A stretch of 64,000 nucleotides of DNA from Oscillospiraceae bacterium. GTDB lineage: Bacteria; Bacillota; Clostridia; Oscillospirales; Ruminococcaceae. Positions 52,398 through 60,800 of this stretch are shown here, piece by piece. The stretch lies in the NCBI GenBank assembly GCA_017847835.1, contig JAGASH010000006.1, positions 20,160-84,159 on the forward strand. Direction: 5' to 3'. The notes under the pieces were generated by a model, which ran no database searches, was not told the origin of the DNA, and saw nothing but the letters and a program-made list of their open reading frames with translations. Each line of letters begins with the position of its first letter. The first letter of the stretch is position 1. A program made the translations under genes and the position numbers.

Positions 52398-53982
52398 GGA
52401 TTTTAACCTCCTCGACAGGCAGGGTAAAGCTGAAAACCGTGCCCTTTGGCTTGTTGTCGCGAACGGTAATTTCACCGCCGTGAGCGTTTATTATCGATTT
52501 GCATACAGCAAGTCCCAGACCAAGGCTTCGACGGCTGTCGGCAATTTTTGTTTCGGCGGTGTAGAACATCTCGAAAATTCTCGGCTTGTCCTTTTCGGAA
52601 ATTCCGTTTCCGTTGTCGGCTATTTCCACGACGACATTGTTTCCCTTTTTGAACGCACTCACGAAAATTTCGGTGTCTGCGGGCGAATACTTCACGGCAT
52701 TGTCCAGCAGATTTGCCAAAACCTGTACAATAAGCCGCGCGTCAATTTTCAGAATTAACAGCTCGTCGCTTTCTTTCACCGTGATTTTTCTTCCGCTTGT
52801 ATTGCGAACGCGCGAAACCGCCTCGTCGATAACCTCCTCCATAAGCTCCGAGCGAAGCCGAAGCTTTGTTGTGCCGTCCTCGATACGGGTGACCGAGAGC
52901 AGGTTTTCGACCAGATTTATCAGCCACAGCGAGTCGTCATAAATGCTCTTGTAAATAATCGCGCGCATTTCCGGCTCGATATCCTCCGACTCTGCCAGCA
53001 AAAATCCGGCATTTCCCGAAATCGACGTGAGAGGGGTTCTCAAATCGTGCGAAATCGACCGCAGAAGATTTGCACGGAGCTGCTCGTTTTGCGCGAGAAC
53101 AGCCGCGTCCTCTTTTTCCTTGATATTTCGCATATTGTTCAAAGCCAGCGCAAGCTCACCGATAATCGCCAGCACAACGCTTTTTTCAAAGGAGTCAAGC
53201 GGCTTGCTCCCGACAACAATTCCGAAAACTCCATAAACGCTGTCGGTGCCGCGAACCGCGATATAAAGGCACTTTTCCTCGGAAAGCTCTTCGGCTGAAT
53301 CCGAGCCGTTTTCATCACGGAAAACGCGCTCTGCTGCGGCTTTTTCCTCGGAGGAAATGCAATTTTCGGGAACAGTCTGTCCTTCCGCCGAAAAAATCTG
53401 CGGCTCGGAAAGCTCACCCAGATATTCATCATAGAAAATCACGCTTCGGTCAAGCAGCTTCGCAAGCTGATTTGCAGCCGCAGCCGTTGCCTCGGAACAG
53501 GTTTCGGCTTTTTGCAGCAGCTTGTCCGTGTCGAAAAGAATTCTCGTCTGATAAGCCGTCAATGCCGATTTTTTTGCATTTTGCTTGATTATCGTGGCAA
53601 GAGTGCTCGTGATAAACGCTGAAGCAAACATAACCGCAAAGGTTATCGGGAAGCTCGGGTCATACACGCTGAGCGAAAAAAGCGGCTCTGTGAATATGAA
53701 ATTGAAAGTGAGAACGCTTACAAGCGAGGATATAAAACAAAACCACCGGTTTGTGGTAATGAGCGAAAGCACCAGCACTCCGAAAATATACACGGTGATG
53801 ATATTCACCATACTCACACCGAAATGCTCGAAAAGAAGCCCGATACCCGTCGCAGCAGCGATAACCACGATTGTTTTTATGATATCCGACAAAATGTGCC
53901 GTTTTGAACCCGATTTCAGTTTTTTGCGCCTGAAATCTGCAGAAGGCTCCGGACCTGTGAAAATATCACTTTCGCCGAGCAC
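52390..53982 (-). CDS. KdpD-like sensor histidine kinase (DUF4118), start uncertain
   Basis: 530 aa in the open frame starting at GTG 53982, which has no ribosome site. DUF4118 four-TM region (about 30-145), GAF-like domain (about 150-290), HisKA with SISHDLRTPL, HATPase N box NLLDNAVKYSP and G box LGLGLAVCKSI. The ~370-residue N-terminal KdpD sensor of enterobacteria is missing. A well-placed start (ATG 54032, GGGTGA upstream, consensus promoter) lies in the other frame and meets this one at an A AAA AAG heptamer. Confidence 0.85.
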   Translation of the reverse strand: MLGESDIFTGPEPSADFRRKKLKSGSKRHILSDIIKTIVVIAAATGIGLLFEHFGVSMVNIITVYIFGVLVLSLITTNRWFCFISSLVSVLTFNFIFTEPLFSLSVYDPSFPITFAVMFASAFITSTLATIIKQNAKKSALTAYQTRILFDTDKLLQKAETCSEATAAAANQLAKLLDRSVIFYDEYLGELSEPQIFSAEGQTVPENCISSEEKAAAERVFRDENGSDSAEELSEEKCLYIAVRGTDSVYGVFGIVVGSKPLDSFEKSVVLAIIGELALALNNMRNIKEKEDAAVLAQNEQLRANLLRSISHDLRTPLTSISGNAGFLLAESEDIEPEMRAIIYKSIYDDSLWLINLVENLLSVTRIEDGTTKLRLRSELMEEVIDEAVSRVRNTSGRKITVKESDELLILKIDARLIVQVLANLLDNAVKYSPADTEIFVSAFKKGNNVVVEIADNGNGISEKDKPRIFEMFYTAETKIADSRRSLGLGLAVCKSIINAHGGEITVRDNKPKGTVFSFTLPVEEVKIHE

Positions 53983-53988
53983 TTTTTT
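53982..53988 (-). other. Slippery heptamer A AAA AAG at the start of kdpD
   Basis: Read from ATG 54032 the codons are ATA AAA AAG TGC. A -1 shift at the heptamer continues as GTG CTC GGC into the kinase frame. This is the same heptamer and phase used in E. coli dnaX. Without a shift the upstream frame stops after 38 codons. A one-base change in the six-A run would have the same effect. Confidence 0.5.
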
Positions 53989-54049
53989 ATTGTTGAAATT
54001 AACTTGTTGGGCGCTGATTTTTCATCTTTCATAATGTTCACCCTATATC

Positions 54050-54078
54050 ATTATAACCGATTTCACATTGCTTTGCAA
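54050..54078 (-). promoter_or_regulatory. Promoter of the kdpDE-like operon
   Basis: Minus-strand TTGCAA (54073-54078), 17-base spacer, TATAAT (54050-54055), about 20 bases upstream of ATG 54032. It implies vegetative expression of the cargo kinase. Confidence 0.6.
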
Positions 54079-54248
54079 GTGCAAATAAGAAATAATTTTA
54101 CAATTTCTGTTATTTTCGTGAAAAACCCGTAAAAAAAAGAGCAAATTCGGTCAATTTTCGACATTCTTGTTATAAAGACGGGTTTCAAGCACGGTGTTAT
54201 TGAAATCGGGCATTCGCTAATTATTTCGCGTGTCGCGACAGAGATTGA

Positions 54249-54271
54249 TTTCCAACCGTATCCAACGCCGA
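54249..54271. other. attR: right junction of the inserted element
   Basis: TTTCCA (54249-54254), N3, GTATC (54258-54262), N7, core GA (54270-54271). The gene side continues CAGCGTAGACTGG. Confidence 0.75.
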
Positions 54272-54752
54272 CAGCGTAGACTGGAACAAGCCTACCTCCG
54301 AGCAGATTACAAAAAAGGTTCTCGACAACACGAAATCCGGCTCAATTCTGCTGTTCCACAATGATTTGCAGAACACAACCGAAGCTCTGCCGAATGTCCT
54401 CAAAGGGTTGAAAGAAAAGGGCTTTGAGTTTGTGACGGTTGACGAGCTGATACTCCACGAAAACTACACAATCGACGCAAACGGCGAACAGCAGCCCACC
54501 GCCCAAAGCCTCAACATCTCCGATGAAAAGGTTGAGGAGGTTATGGCAAAGTATCACGACGAGCTTTCTGCGGCGGGTGTAACCGACGAGCAGATTTCCG
54601 CTGCCGTTGCCGCAATCAGAAACGGAGATTTGAGCATTCTGCCCGAAGAACTCCGTCCGCTTGCGCTGGAGGTTATGTCAAAGCTCAAAGACAACAAATC
54701 CGATGATGTCCCCGCAAACGCGCCCGACAATACTCCGGCTTTGCAGAAATAA
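54270..54752 (+). CDS. Polysaccharide deacetylase, 3' part, interrupted
   Basis: 160 codons plus stop, open from the right junction and without a start of its own (a TTG at 54366 is the first possible). It begins DSVDWNKPTSEQ, the rest of motif 4, and continues through motif 5, SILLFHN, and the end of the NodB fold (TVDELILHENY). About 85 extra C-terminal residues follow, partly helical and acidic. It has no ribosome site, so it should be made only after excision of the element. Confidence 0.85.
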   Translation, partial: DSVDWNKPTSEQITKKVLDNTKSGSILLFHNDLQNTTEALPNVLKGLKEKGFEFVTVDELILHENYTIDANGEQQPTAQSLNISDEKVEEVMAKYHDELSAAGVTDEQISAAVAAIRNGDLSILPEELRPLALEVMSKLKDNKSDDVPANAPDNTPALQK

Positions 54753-54760
54753 ATATGCGA

Positions 54761-54792
54761 AATCCCCCAAATTCGGTTTTGGGGGATTTTTT
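54761..54792 (+). terminator. Terminator of the deacetylase gene
   Basis: AATCCCCCAAA pairs with TTTTGGGGGATT, then TTTTTTG. It shows that the 3' part is the real end of a transcription unit. Confidence 0.9.
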
Positions 54793-54839
54793 GTATATTT
54801 GCAGGCTTTATAATCAAAATAAGCAGGAGGTGAAAATAT

Positions 54840-55547
54840 ATGGACTTGCTTAAAGTAGCTTTTACATCGGCTGCAAGCGTTGTGACGCTGTTTTTGCTCA
54901 CAAAGCTTATGGGAAACAAACAGCTCTCGCAGCTCAGTATGTTCGACTATATCATCGGTATTTCAATCGGTTCAATTGCCGCGGAATTTGCCACCGAGCT
55001 TGAAAATCCCGAGCGCTCGCTTATCGCGATGATTATCTACGCGGTTATCGCTTTCTGCGTGTCGATTGTCACGGGGAAATCCGCAAAAGCGCGAAAAATC
55101 GTAAACGGAAAGCCGCTTATCCTTTTCGATAAGGGAAAGCTCTATCGCGAGAATTTCAGAAAAGCAAGAATTGATTTGTCGGATTTTCTCACGCATTGCC
55201 GAAATCTCGGATATTTTGATTTGTCGCAGGTGCAGACAGCCGTTTTTGAGTACAACGGCTCAATCAGCATTCTTCCCGTTGAGGAAAACCGGCCTATCCA
55301 GCCGACAGATGTGAACATCAAGCCCGTACAGCAGGAGCTTCTCGTAAACGTAATACTTGACGGGAATATAAACGAGCCGAACCTCAAACACACGGGGAAC
55401 AACAAGGTCTGGCTTGAAAAAGAACTGCACGCACAAGGCTTTCACAGCGCAAAGGAAATCTTTCTCGGCACGGTCAACACAACCGACAACACCTTACAGC
55501 TTTACGCGCGCGATGTCCCGAACAAAAGCTGCGATATTTTTGAGTGA
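54840..55547 (+). CDS. DUF421 (YetF-like) membrane protein
   Basis: 235 aa. Three TM helices in the first ~80 residues (LFLLTKLMGNKQLSQLSMFDYIIGISIGSIAAE), then cytoplasmic YetF/DUF421 domain (RIDLSDFLTHCRNLGYFDLSQVQTAVFE). Members are frequent in spore formers, and some act in the spore membrane, but the exact role is not known. AGGAGG lies eight bases before ATG. It follows the deacetylase terminator closely; no clear SigA promoter is seen. Confidence 0.88.
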   Translation: MDLLKVAFTSAASVVTLFLLTKLMGNKQLSQLSMFDYIIGISIGSIAAEFATELENPERSLIAMIIYAVIAFCVSIVTGKSAKARKIVNGKPLILFDKGKLYRENFRKARIDLSDFLTHCRNLGYFDLSQVQTAVFEYNGSISILPVEENRPIQPTDVNIKPVQQELLVNVILDGNINEPNLKHTGNNKVWLEKELHAQGFHSAKEIFLGTVNTTDNTLQLYARDVPNKSCDIFE

Positions 55548-55997
55548 TTATTCTTTCTTTGAAATGAAACGCGCAAGCATTTCAAACAGCTTGTCAATAT
55601 CCACGGGCTTTGCAATATGACCGTTCATTCCGGCGTTTTCGGCTTCCTTCTTGTCCTCCTCAAAGGCATTCGCAGTCATCGCGACAATCGGAAGTCCCGA
55701 CTTTTCGGGGTCGTCGAGGGCACGGATTTGACGGGTTGCTTCATAGCCGTTCATTCGCGGCATAAGTATATCCATTAAAATCATATCATACTGCCCCGCA
55801 GCAGCTTCTTTGACCTTTTCAACGGCAATCTCTCCGTCACCGGCAATATCAACTTTAATTCCGACCTGACGCAAAATCTCGGCTGCGATTTCCTGATTTA
55901 AGCGGTTGTCCTCGACAAGCAGAACATTATTTCCCGAAAAATCGGGCTTTTCAATGGGTTTTGCTTTTACGATGCCATTAGCAGAACATTTTTCCAA
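55548..55997 (-). CDS. Response regulator receiver protein (hybrid-kinase type)
   Basis: 149 aa. A receiver domain (about 25-145) with VLLVEDNRLNQEIAAEIL, phospho-Asp in MILMDILMPRMNGYEAT, Thr in VAMTANAF and Lys in HIAKPVDIDKL. The EDNxxNQ signature is typical of receiver domains at the C-terminus of hybrid histidine kinases, yet no kinase is attached. Upstream on minus lie a broken receiver and an Hpt protein, which together could form a split phosphorelay. Confidence 0.85.
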   Translation of the reverse strand: MEKCSANGIVKAKPIEKPDFSGNNVLLVEDNRLNQEIAAEILRQVGIKVDIAGDGEIAVEKVKEAAAGQYDMILMDILMPRMNGYEATRQIRALDDPEKSGLPIVAMTANAFEEDKKEAENAGMNGHIAKPVDIDKLFEMLARFISKKE

Positions 55998-56038
55998 CTT
56001 CTCTCACTCCCCGAAGATTTATATAATAGCTTTTTCTG

Positions 56039-56428
56039 TCAACAACCCTTGCCCGAGCGTTTTGTCAGCTCTTCTCCGAGCGTCTGTTTCAGCACGTCGA
56101 CGTCAATCGGCTTGCTGATGAAATCGGAAATTCCATACTGAGAAGCGCGCTTTACGTTTTTCGCGGTAGCTTCTGCCGTTACAAGCACAACAGGAAGCTG
56201 GATTTTGTTCTCTGCCATAACGCGAAGCACGTCAAACCCGTCCAGCACGGGCATAGAAATATCAAGCAGCATTCCCTCAATTCCGGAATTTTTGCTCATC
56301 AGAATTTCGAGAGCTTAATAGCCGTTTGCAACCTCGGTGATTTCAAATCGCTTGCTCAGGATATTACGCAGAATTCTTCTGTCGATTTCCGAATCGTCAA
56401 CCAGAAGCAATCTCTTATAATTTGCAAT
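56039..56428 (-). pseudogene. Receiver-domain gene with an in-frame TAA
   Basis: Read from codon ATT at 56428 (AAGGAG six bases upstream) the frame gives ANYKRLLLVDDSEIDRRILRNIL...EVANGY, then TAA (56315-56317), then ALEILMSKNSGIEGMLLDISMPVLDGFDVL and a complete receiver to TLGEELTKRSGKGC. The conserved residue after GY is normally Glu (GAA), one base from TAA. The 3' portion alone (56039-56299, ATG) lacks beta1. A nonsense mutation is likeliest; there is no ordinary start codon either, so ATT may be a rare start. Confidence 0.7.
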
Positions 56429-56469
56429 AAAATACTCCTTGTAATTCGCAAAAATAAATAAACAACGGC

Positions 56470-56826
56470 TTACTGCTGTTCAAGCCAAGCCTTGATTACT
56501 TCGGTGACCTTTGTGTATTTCTCGGTGATTTCGGGCATCATCGCGCTGGCGTCGTCCCACTTGTCCGCTCTGAAAAGCGCAACCTGTTCGGAAAAGAGCT
56601 TGAAAAGCTCAGTCATCGAGAGGTTTCCGCACAAACCTTTGAGGGTATGCGAAGCCGAGAGAGCGTCGCTTTCGTTTTTCTCGGAAATAGCCGCGACAAG
56701 GTTTTCATAGTTCTTGTCGACGAGAAATTTTCCGAGCATTCTCGCGTAAAGCGACTCGTTTCCCATAAATCTCTTGACAGCGTCCTGCGCGTCAATTCCT
56801 GTGTTTATAAGCATATCAAAATTCAT
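56470..56826 (-). CDS. Hpt-domain phosphotransfer protein
   Basis: 118 aa from ATG 56826 (ATG 56838 in frame is the alternative). A four-helix Hpt bundle with the phospho-His motif SHTLKGLCGNLS (about residue 60). It would shuttle phosphate between receiver domains. It stands first in a unit with the broken receiver and the intact receiver; the partner kinase is not in the window. Confidence 0.88.
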   Translation of the reverse strand: MNFDMLINTGIDAQDAVKRFMGNESLYARMLGKFLVDKNYENLVAAISEKNESDALSASHTLKGLCGNLSMTELFKLFSEQVALFRADKWDDASAMMPEITEKYTKVTEVIKAWLEQQ

Positions 56827-56891
56827 ATTATTTCTCATTGAAAAGTGGCTTAATTCGGGCTTCCCCTGTGTGAATATACATTATCATTATA

Positions 56892-56920
56892 ATTATAACA
56901 CTTTTGCCAAAAAAAGTCAA
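56892..56920 (-). promoter_or_regulatory. Promoter of the Hpt-receiver unit
   Basis: Minus-strand TTGACT (56915-56920), 17-base spacer, TATAAT (56892-56897). Confidence 0.7.
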
Positions 56921-57109
56921 CAGCTTTTGTCCGCATATTAAGATTTTATGAGTGTCGAAACCGCCGGTGCTTTTTTGGTGATAATGCACTAATCGTGGCT
57001 TATTACAGCGATTTTTGAAGCACCGCGCTGCCGGAAATTTGTGCAAAAAAGCCTCTCGTTTGAGAGGCTCGGGTTATTCAAATCAATCGCAGAAGCGCGC
57101 AGTCGCTTT

Positions 57110-57278
57110 CGGGCATAAAAATCACCACATAAAATAAAGGAGGAGCACCGCGGCTTTTGTCAATTTCGTGCACAAATGTTGCTTGCGGGCACAAAAATCG
57201 CCCTATCAAATCAAGTTAGTGCACCGCGGTTTTTGTCAATTTTGTGAACAAATGTTGCTTGCGGGCACAAAAAACGCC
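57110..57278. repeat. 76-bp imperfect tandem repeat beside tRNA-Ala
   Basis: Two near-complete units start at 57145 and 57221, each opening GCACCGCGG and containing CAAATGTTGCTTGCGGGCAC. A truncated unit precedes them (about 57110-57144), and a GCACCGCG/TTTGTGCAAAA fragment lies at about 57021. No coding potential. A small hairpin GCCTCTC/GAGAGGC at about 57050-57068 borders it. The stretch 56840-57322 holds nothing else I can name. Confidence 0.7.
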
Positions 57279-57298
57279 TCTAGCAGTAACTAGAGGCG
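57272..57298 (-). terminator. Terminator of tRNA-Ala
   Basis: GCCTCTAG pairs with CTAGAGGC, then TTTTTT on minus. Confidence 0.85.
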
Positions 57299-57322
57299 AA
57301 ATAGGGTGCAGCGTCACGCTGC

Positions 57323-57398
57323 TGGTGGAGATAAGGGGATTCGAACCCCTGACCTCTTACATGCGAAGCAAGCGCTCTCCCAACTGAGCTATACCCCC
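57323..57398 (-). tRNA. tRNA-Ala(CGC)
   Basis: 76 nt with encoded CCA. Anticodon loop TTCGCAT gives anticodon CGC. The acceptor stem shows the G3-U70 pair that identifies tRNA-Ala. D arm GCTC/GAGC, T arm AGGGG-TTCGAAT-CCCCT. Confidence 0.97.
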
Positions 57399-57426
57399 AT
57401 AACGTGCAATTCCCATTGCACGAATA

Positions 57427-57455
57427 ATTATACCACTTTTCCCGTCCGTTGTCAA
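57427..57455 (-). promoter_or_regulatory. Perfect consensus promoter of tRNA-Ala
   Basis: Minus-strand TTGACA (57450-57455), 17-base spacer, TATAAT (57427-57432). A leader hairpin GTGCAAT/ATTGCAC lies at about 57404-57421. Confidence 0.85.
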
Positions 57456-57568
57456 GAACTTTTTGGATTTTTTCGGCTGCGAAACTCAATTCTTTTCCTG
57501 ACTTGTCTTACTGTTGGGAGCTCAGATATGCGTTCTTTTTCTCTTGAACTCGATTTGCGGGTGCCTTT

Positions 57569-57815
57569 GCATTTTTGCCGGCTTCGAGCCGACAAAAATG
57601 ATTGGGGAACACCCCTCAGGGGTTTTCCCCAAACCCTATTCCGCAAGGGGGAAACTCTTGTTTCCCCCTTGAACCCCTTTGCGCTCGCTAACGCATTTAC
57701 GCGGCTTCGCCGCAAGTAGCGGCACTTCGTGCCGAGTGCCTCCGGCGGCTTGAAACCTTTTTCTGAAGAAAAAGGTTTCAAGACTTCCAAAAAGACTTTT
57801 TTTCGCTACGCGGTG
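57569..57815 (-). repeat. Hairpin-array repeat, copy B (inverted relative to copy A)
   Basis: Read on minus it starts about 20 bases after the purL stop and repeats copy A (44062-44300): AGTCTTTTTGGAAGTCTTG, the 15-bp CTTGAAACC hairpin, GGCACGAAGTGCC, GCGGCGAAGCCGC, then a CATTTTTG-CCGGCT/AGCCG-CAAAAATG hairpin at 57570-57600. The middle differs from copy A in length and sequence. Confidence 0.8.
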
Positions 57816-57836
57816 CTTGATGCGCGCTCCGTTCAA

Positions 57837-60800
57837 TTACTTGAAGTACTCAATTCCGTTCTTGAATATCGGCTGGTCCTTGTTTCCGTCAACATTCTTC
57901 GCAACATAATCCGTCAATCGCTCCGTGTGTCCCATCTTACCAAGCACACGTCCATCCGGCGAAATTATGCCCTCAATCGCGCACATCGACATATTCGGAT
58001 TGTATCTCACATCTCCCGAAGGATTTCCCTGCAAATCAACATACTGCGTCGCAACCTGTCCGTTATCAATCATCTTCCTGATAACATCGCCGTTTGCCAC
58101 AAATCTTCCCTCGCCGTGTGAAATCGGTATCGCGTGAATATCGCCCACCTTGCACCCCGCAAGCCACGGGCTCTTGTTCGTCGCAATCCTCGTGTAAACC
58201 ATCTGGCTCTGGTGTCTGCCGATTTTATTGTAGGTCAGCGTCGGGCTCTCCTCGGTCAGCGGAACAATATGTCCGAACGGCACAAGTCCCAGCTTAATCA
58301 GCGCCTGGAAGCCGTTGCAGATACCCAGCATAAGTCCGTCGCGCTTGTACAGCATATTCTCGACTTCCTCGGTAATCTTCGGGTTGCGGAAGAACGCGTT
58401 GATAAACTTTGCCGAGCCCTCGGGTTCGTCACCGCCCGAGAAGCCGCCCGGAATTGCGATAATCTGCGCGCTTGCGGCAAGCTTTGCAAACTCGTTCACG
58501 CTCTCCTCGATATCGTTTGCCGAGAGGTTTCTGATAACGAAAATCTCGGATTTTCCGCCGTATTTCTCGAAAGCAGCAGCCGTGTCATACTCGCAGTTTG
58601 TGCCGGGGAACACGGGGATAAGCACCTTCGGAGCGGCAAGCTTCGGGGAAATATGCGTTGTGAGCAGCTCGCAGCCTTCCTTATATTCAACCTTTTCTGC
58701 GTCGGGCAGATACGGCAGCTTTGCCTTGAACACGGGTTCAAGAACATCGTCCCACTTTTCTTCGAGAGCCGCGATATCCAGCTTCACATCACCGCAGACA
58801 ATCTCGTAATCCGCGGTTGTTTCACCGATAACTCTCACGCTCTCCTCGCCGAAATCTTCTTCAAGTTCAAGGATAAACGCGCCGTAAACGGGTGTGAACA
58901 GCTCCTCGTCCGTGAGATTTTCGAGCTTCGCACCGATGTGGTTTCCGAGCGACATCTTGAAAATACCCTCGGCAACACCGCCGTTTGCCACACTCCATAC
59001 AGAGAGAGCCTTTTTGCTTCTGATGAGCTTTTCAACCGTCTTGAAAACAGCCTTTACGCTCTCGAAATCGGGCAAGCCGTTTTCGTTGTATCTAGGCGCG
59101 ATATAGCCGATTTTGCTGAACGGGCACTTGAACTCAGCGGAAATGATATTGTCTGCCTTGTCCGCCGCAACAGCAAACGAAACCAGCGTCGGAGGAACAT
59201 CGATATGCTCGAAAGTACCGCTCATACTGTCCTTGCCGCCGATTGCGGGAAGACCGAGAGCAAGCTGCGCCTCGTATGCGCCGAGAAGTGCCGAGAAAGG
59301 CTTGCCCCAACGTTCGGGCTGTCCCTGAGTTCTCTCGAAGTACTCTTGGAAAGTAAGACGGCACTTGTCATAGCAGCCGCCTGCCGCTACTACTTTCGCA
59401 ACGCTCTCCACAACCGCGCAGACTGCCCCGTGATAAGGCGACTGCTGCGAAACAGCGGGATTGAAGCCCCAGCCCATAATCGAAGCTGTGGTTGTTTTGC
59501 CGTTGAGGACAGGCAACTTTGCTGCCATAGCCTGAACGGGCGTCTGCTGATAACGTCCCGCAAACGGCATAAGAACCGTACCCGAGCCGATTGTGCTGTC
59601 GAAACGCTGAACAAGACCTCTCTGCGAGCAGACATTGAGGTCGGTGACGAGCTTTTCCCAATCCGCAGCGGTGTTTTTGAAGCCCGTGGAGTAGCTTACG
59701 TTCACGTCGGGAACGCTCACGGTTGTGTGCTTTTCGGCACCGTTTGAGTTGAGGAACTCGCGAGAGATATCGACAATTGTTTTTCCGTTCCACGTCATTT
59801 TGAGGCGCGGCTCAGCCTTAACGGTCGCGACAATCGTGCTTTCAAGGTTCTCCTTGGAAGCGAGCGCACGGAACTTGTCCGCGTCCTCGGGAGCTACTAC
59901 GACCGCCATTCTCTCCTGACTCTCGGAAATAGCAAGCTCCGTTCCGTCAAGACCGTCGTATTTCTTGGGAACTTTATCAAGATTGATTTCAAGACCGTCG
60001 GCAAGCTCTCCGATTGCCACGGAAACACCGCCTGCGCCGAAGTCGTTGCAGCGCTTGATAAGTCTTGTTGCCTCGGGATTTCTGAAAAGTCGCTGGAGCT
60101 TGCGTTCCTCGGGAGCGTTGCCCTTCTGAACCTCTGCGCCGCAGCTGTCGAGCGACTCAACCGAGTGCGCCTTTGACGAGCCCGTTGCACCGCCGCAGCC
60201 GTCACGGCCTGTTCTTCCGCCGAGAAGAATAATCACATCATCGGGAGCGGGACGTTCTCTGCGGACATTTTCCGCGGGAGCAGCGCCGACAACCGCGCCG
60301 ATTTCCATTCTTTTTGCCATATAGCCCGAGTGATAAATCTCGGCAACGTGTCCCGTGGCAAGACCTATCTGGTTGCCGTAGGAGGAGTAGCCCGCAGCTG
60401 CCGTTGTGGTGATTTTGCGGGGCGGGAGCTTGCCCTTGAGCGTCTGTTCAACGGGGAGCAGCGGGTCGGAAGCGCCCGTCACTCTCATCGCCTGATATAC
60501 ATAAGAACGTCCCGAAAGCGGGTCGCGGATTGCACCGCCAAGGCAGGTTGCCGCGCCGCCGAAAGGCTCGATTTCGGTGGGGTGGTTGTGGGTTTCGTTT
60601 TTGAACATAAGGAGCCAGTCCTCGTCCTTGCCGTCAACGTCAACCTTTACCTTAACCGAGCAAGCGTTGATTTCCTCGCTCTCGTCCAAATCGTCAAGCA
60701 GGCCGTCCTTTTTGAGCTTTTTCGCGGCAAGCGTCGCGATATCCATAAGGCAAATCGGCTTGTTCTGTCTGCCCAAATCGATACGGTGGAGCTGATATTT

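Larger units (their letters stand above)
49911..54271. mobile_element. Skin-like serine-recombinase element interrupting the deacetylase gene
   Basis: 4361 bp. It splits a polysaccharide deacetylase in motif 4. Precise joining at GA (49909-49910 with 54270-54271) restores GAC GTT GAC AGC GTA GAC TGG, that is DVDSVDW, in frame with both halves (total 337 aa). Joining the element's ends gives TTTCCA-N3-GTATC-N7-GA-N7-GATAC-N3-TGGAAA, perfectly symmetric about the core. Cargo, all on minus: recombinase, 40-aa ORF, KdpE-like and KdpD-like genes. This matches elements excised in the mother cell to rebuild sigK, spsM or spoVFB. Confidence 0.88.

Noticed and set aside
49911..54271. Reading the insertion as a prophage or integrative conjugative element
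   Set aside because: No structural, replication or conjugation genes; only a recombinase, a tiny ORF and a two-component system in 4.4 kb.
57452..57836. Several short open frames on both strands after purL
   Set aside because: They are readings through the hairpin-array repeat B; no ribosome site or recognisable protein.
58134..59747. 537-aa open frame antisense to purL
   Set aside because: It lies wholly inside purL, has no family features, and is a shadow of purL codon bias. The same holds for the long antisense frames over copA, the FtsA-like gene, mtaB and metG.
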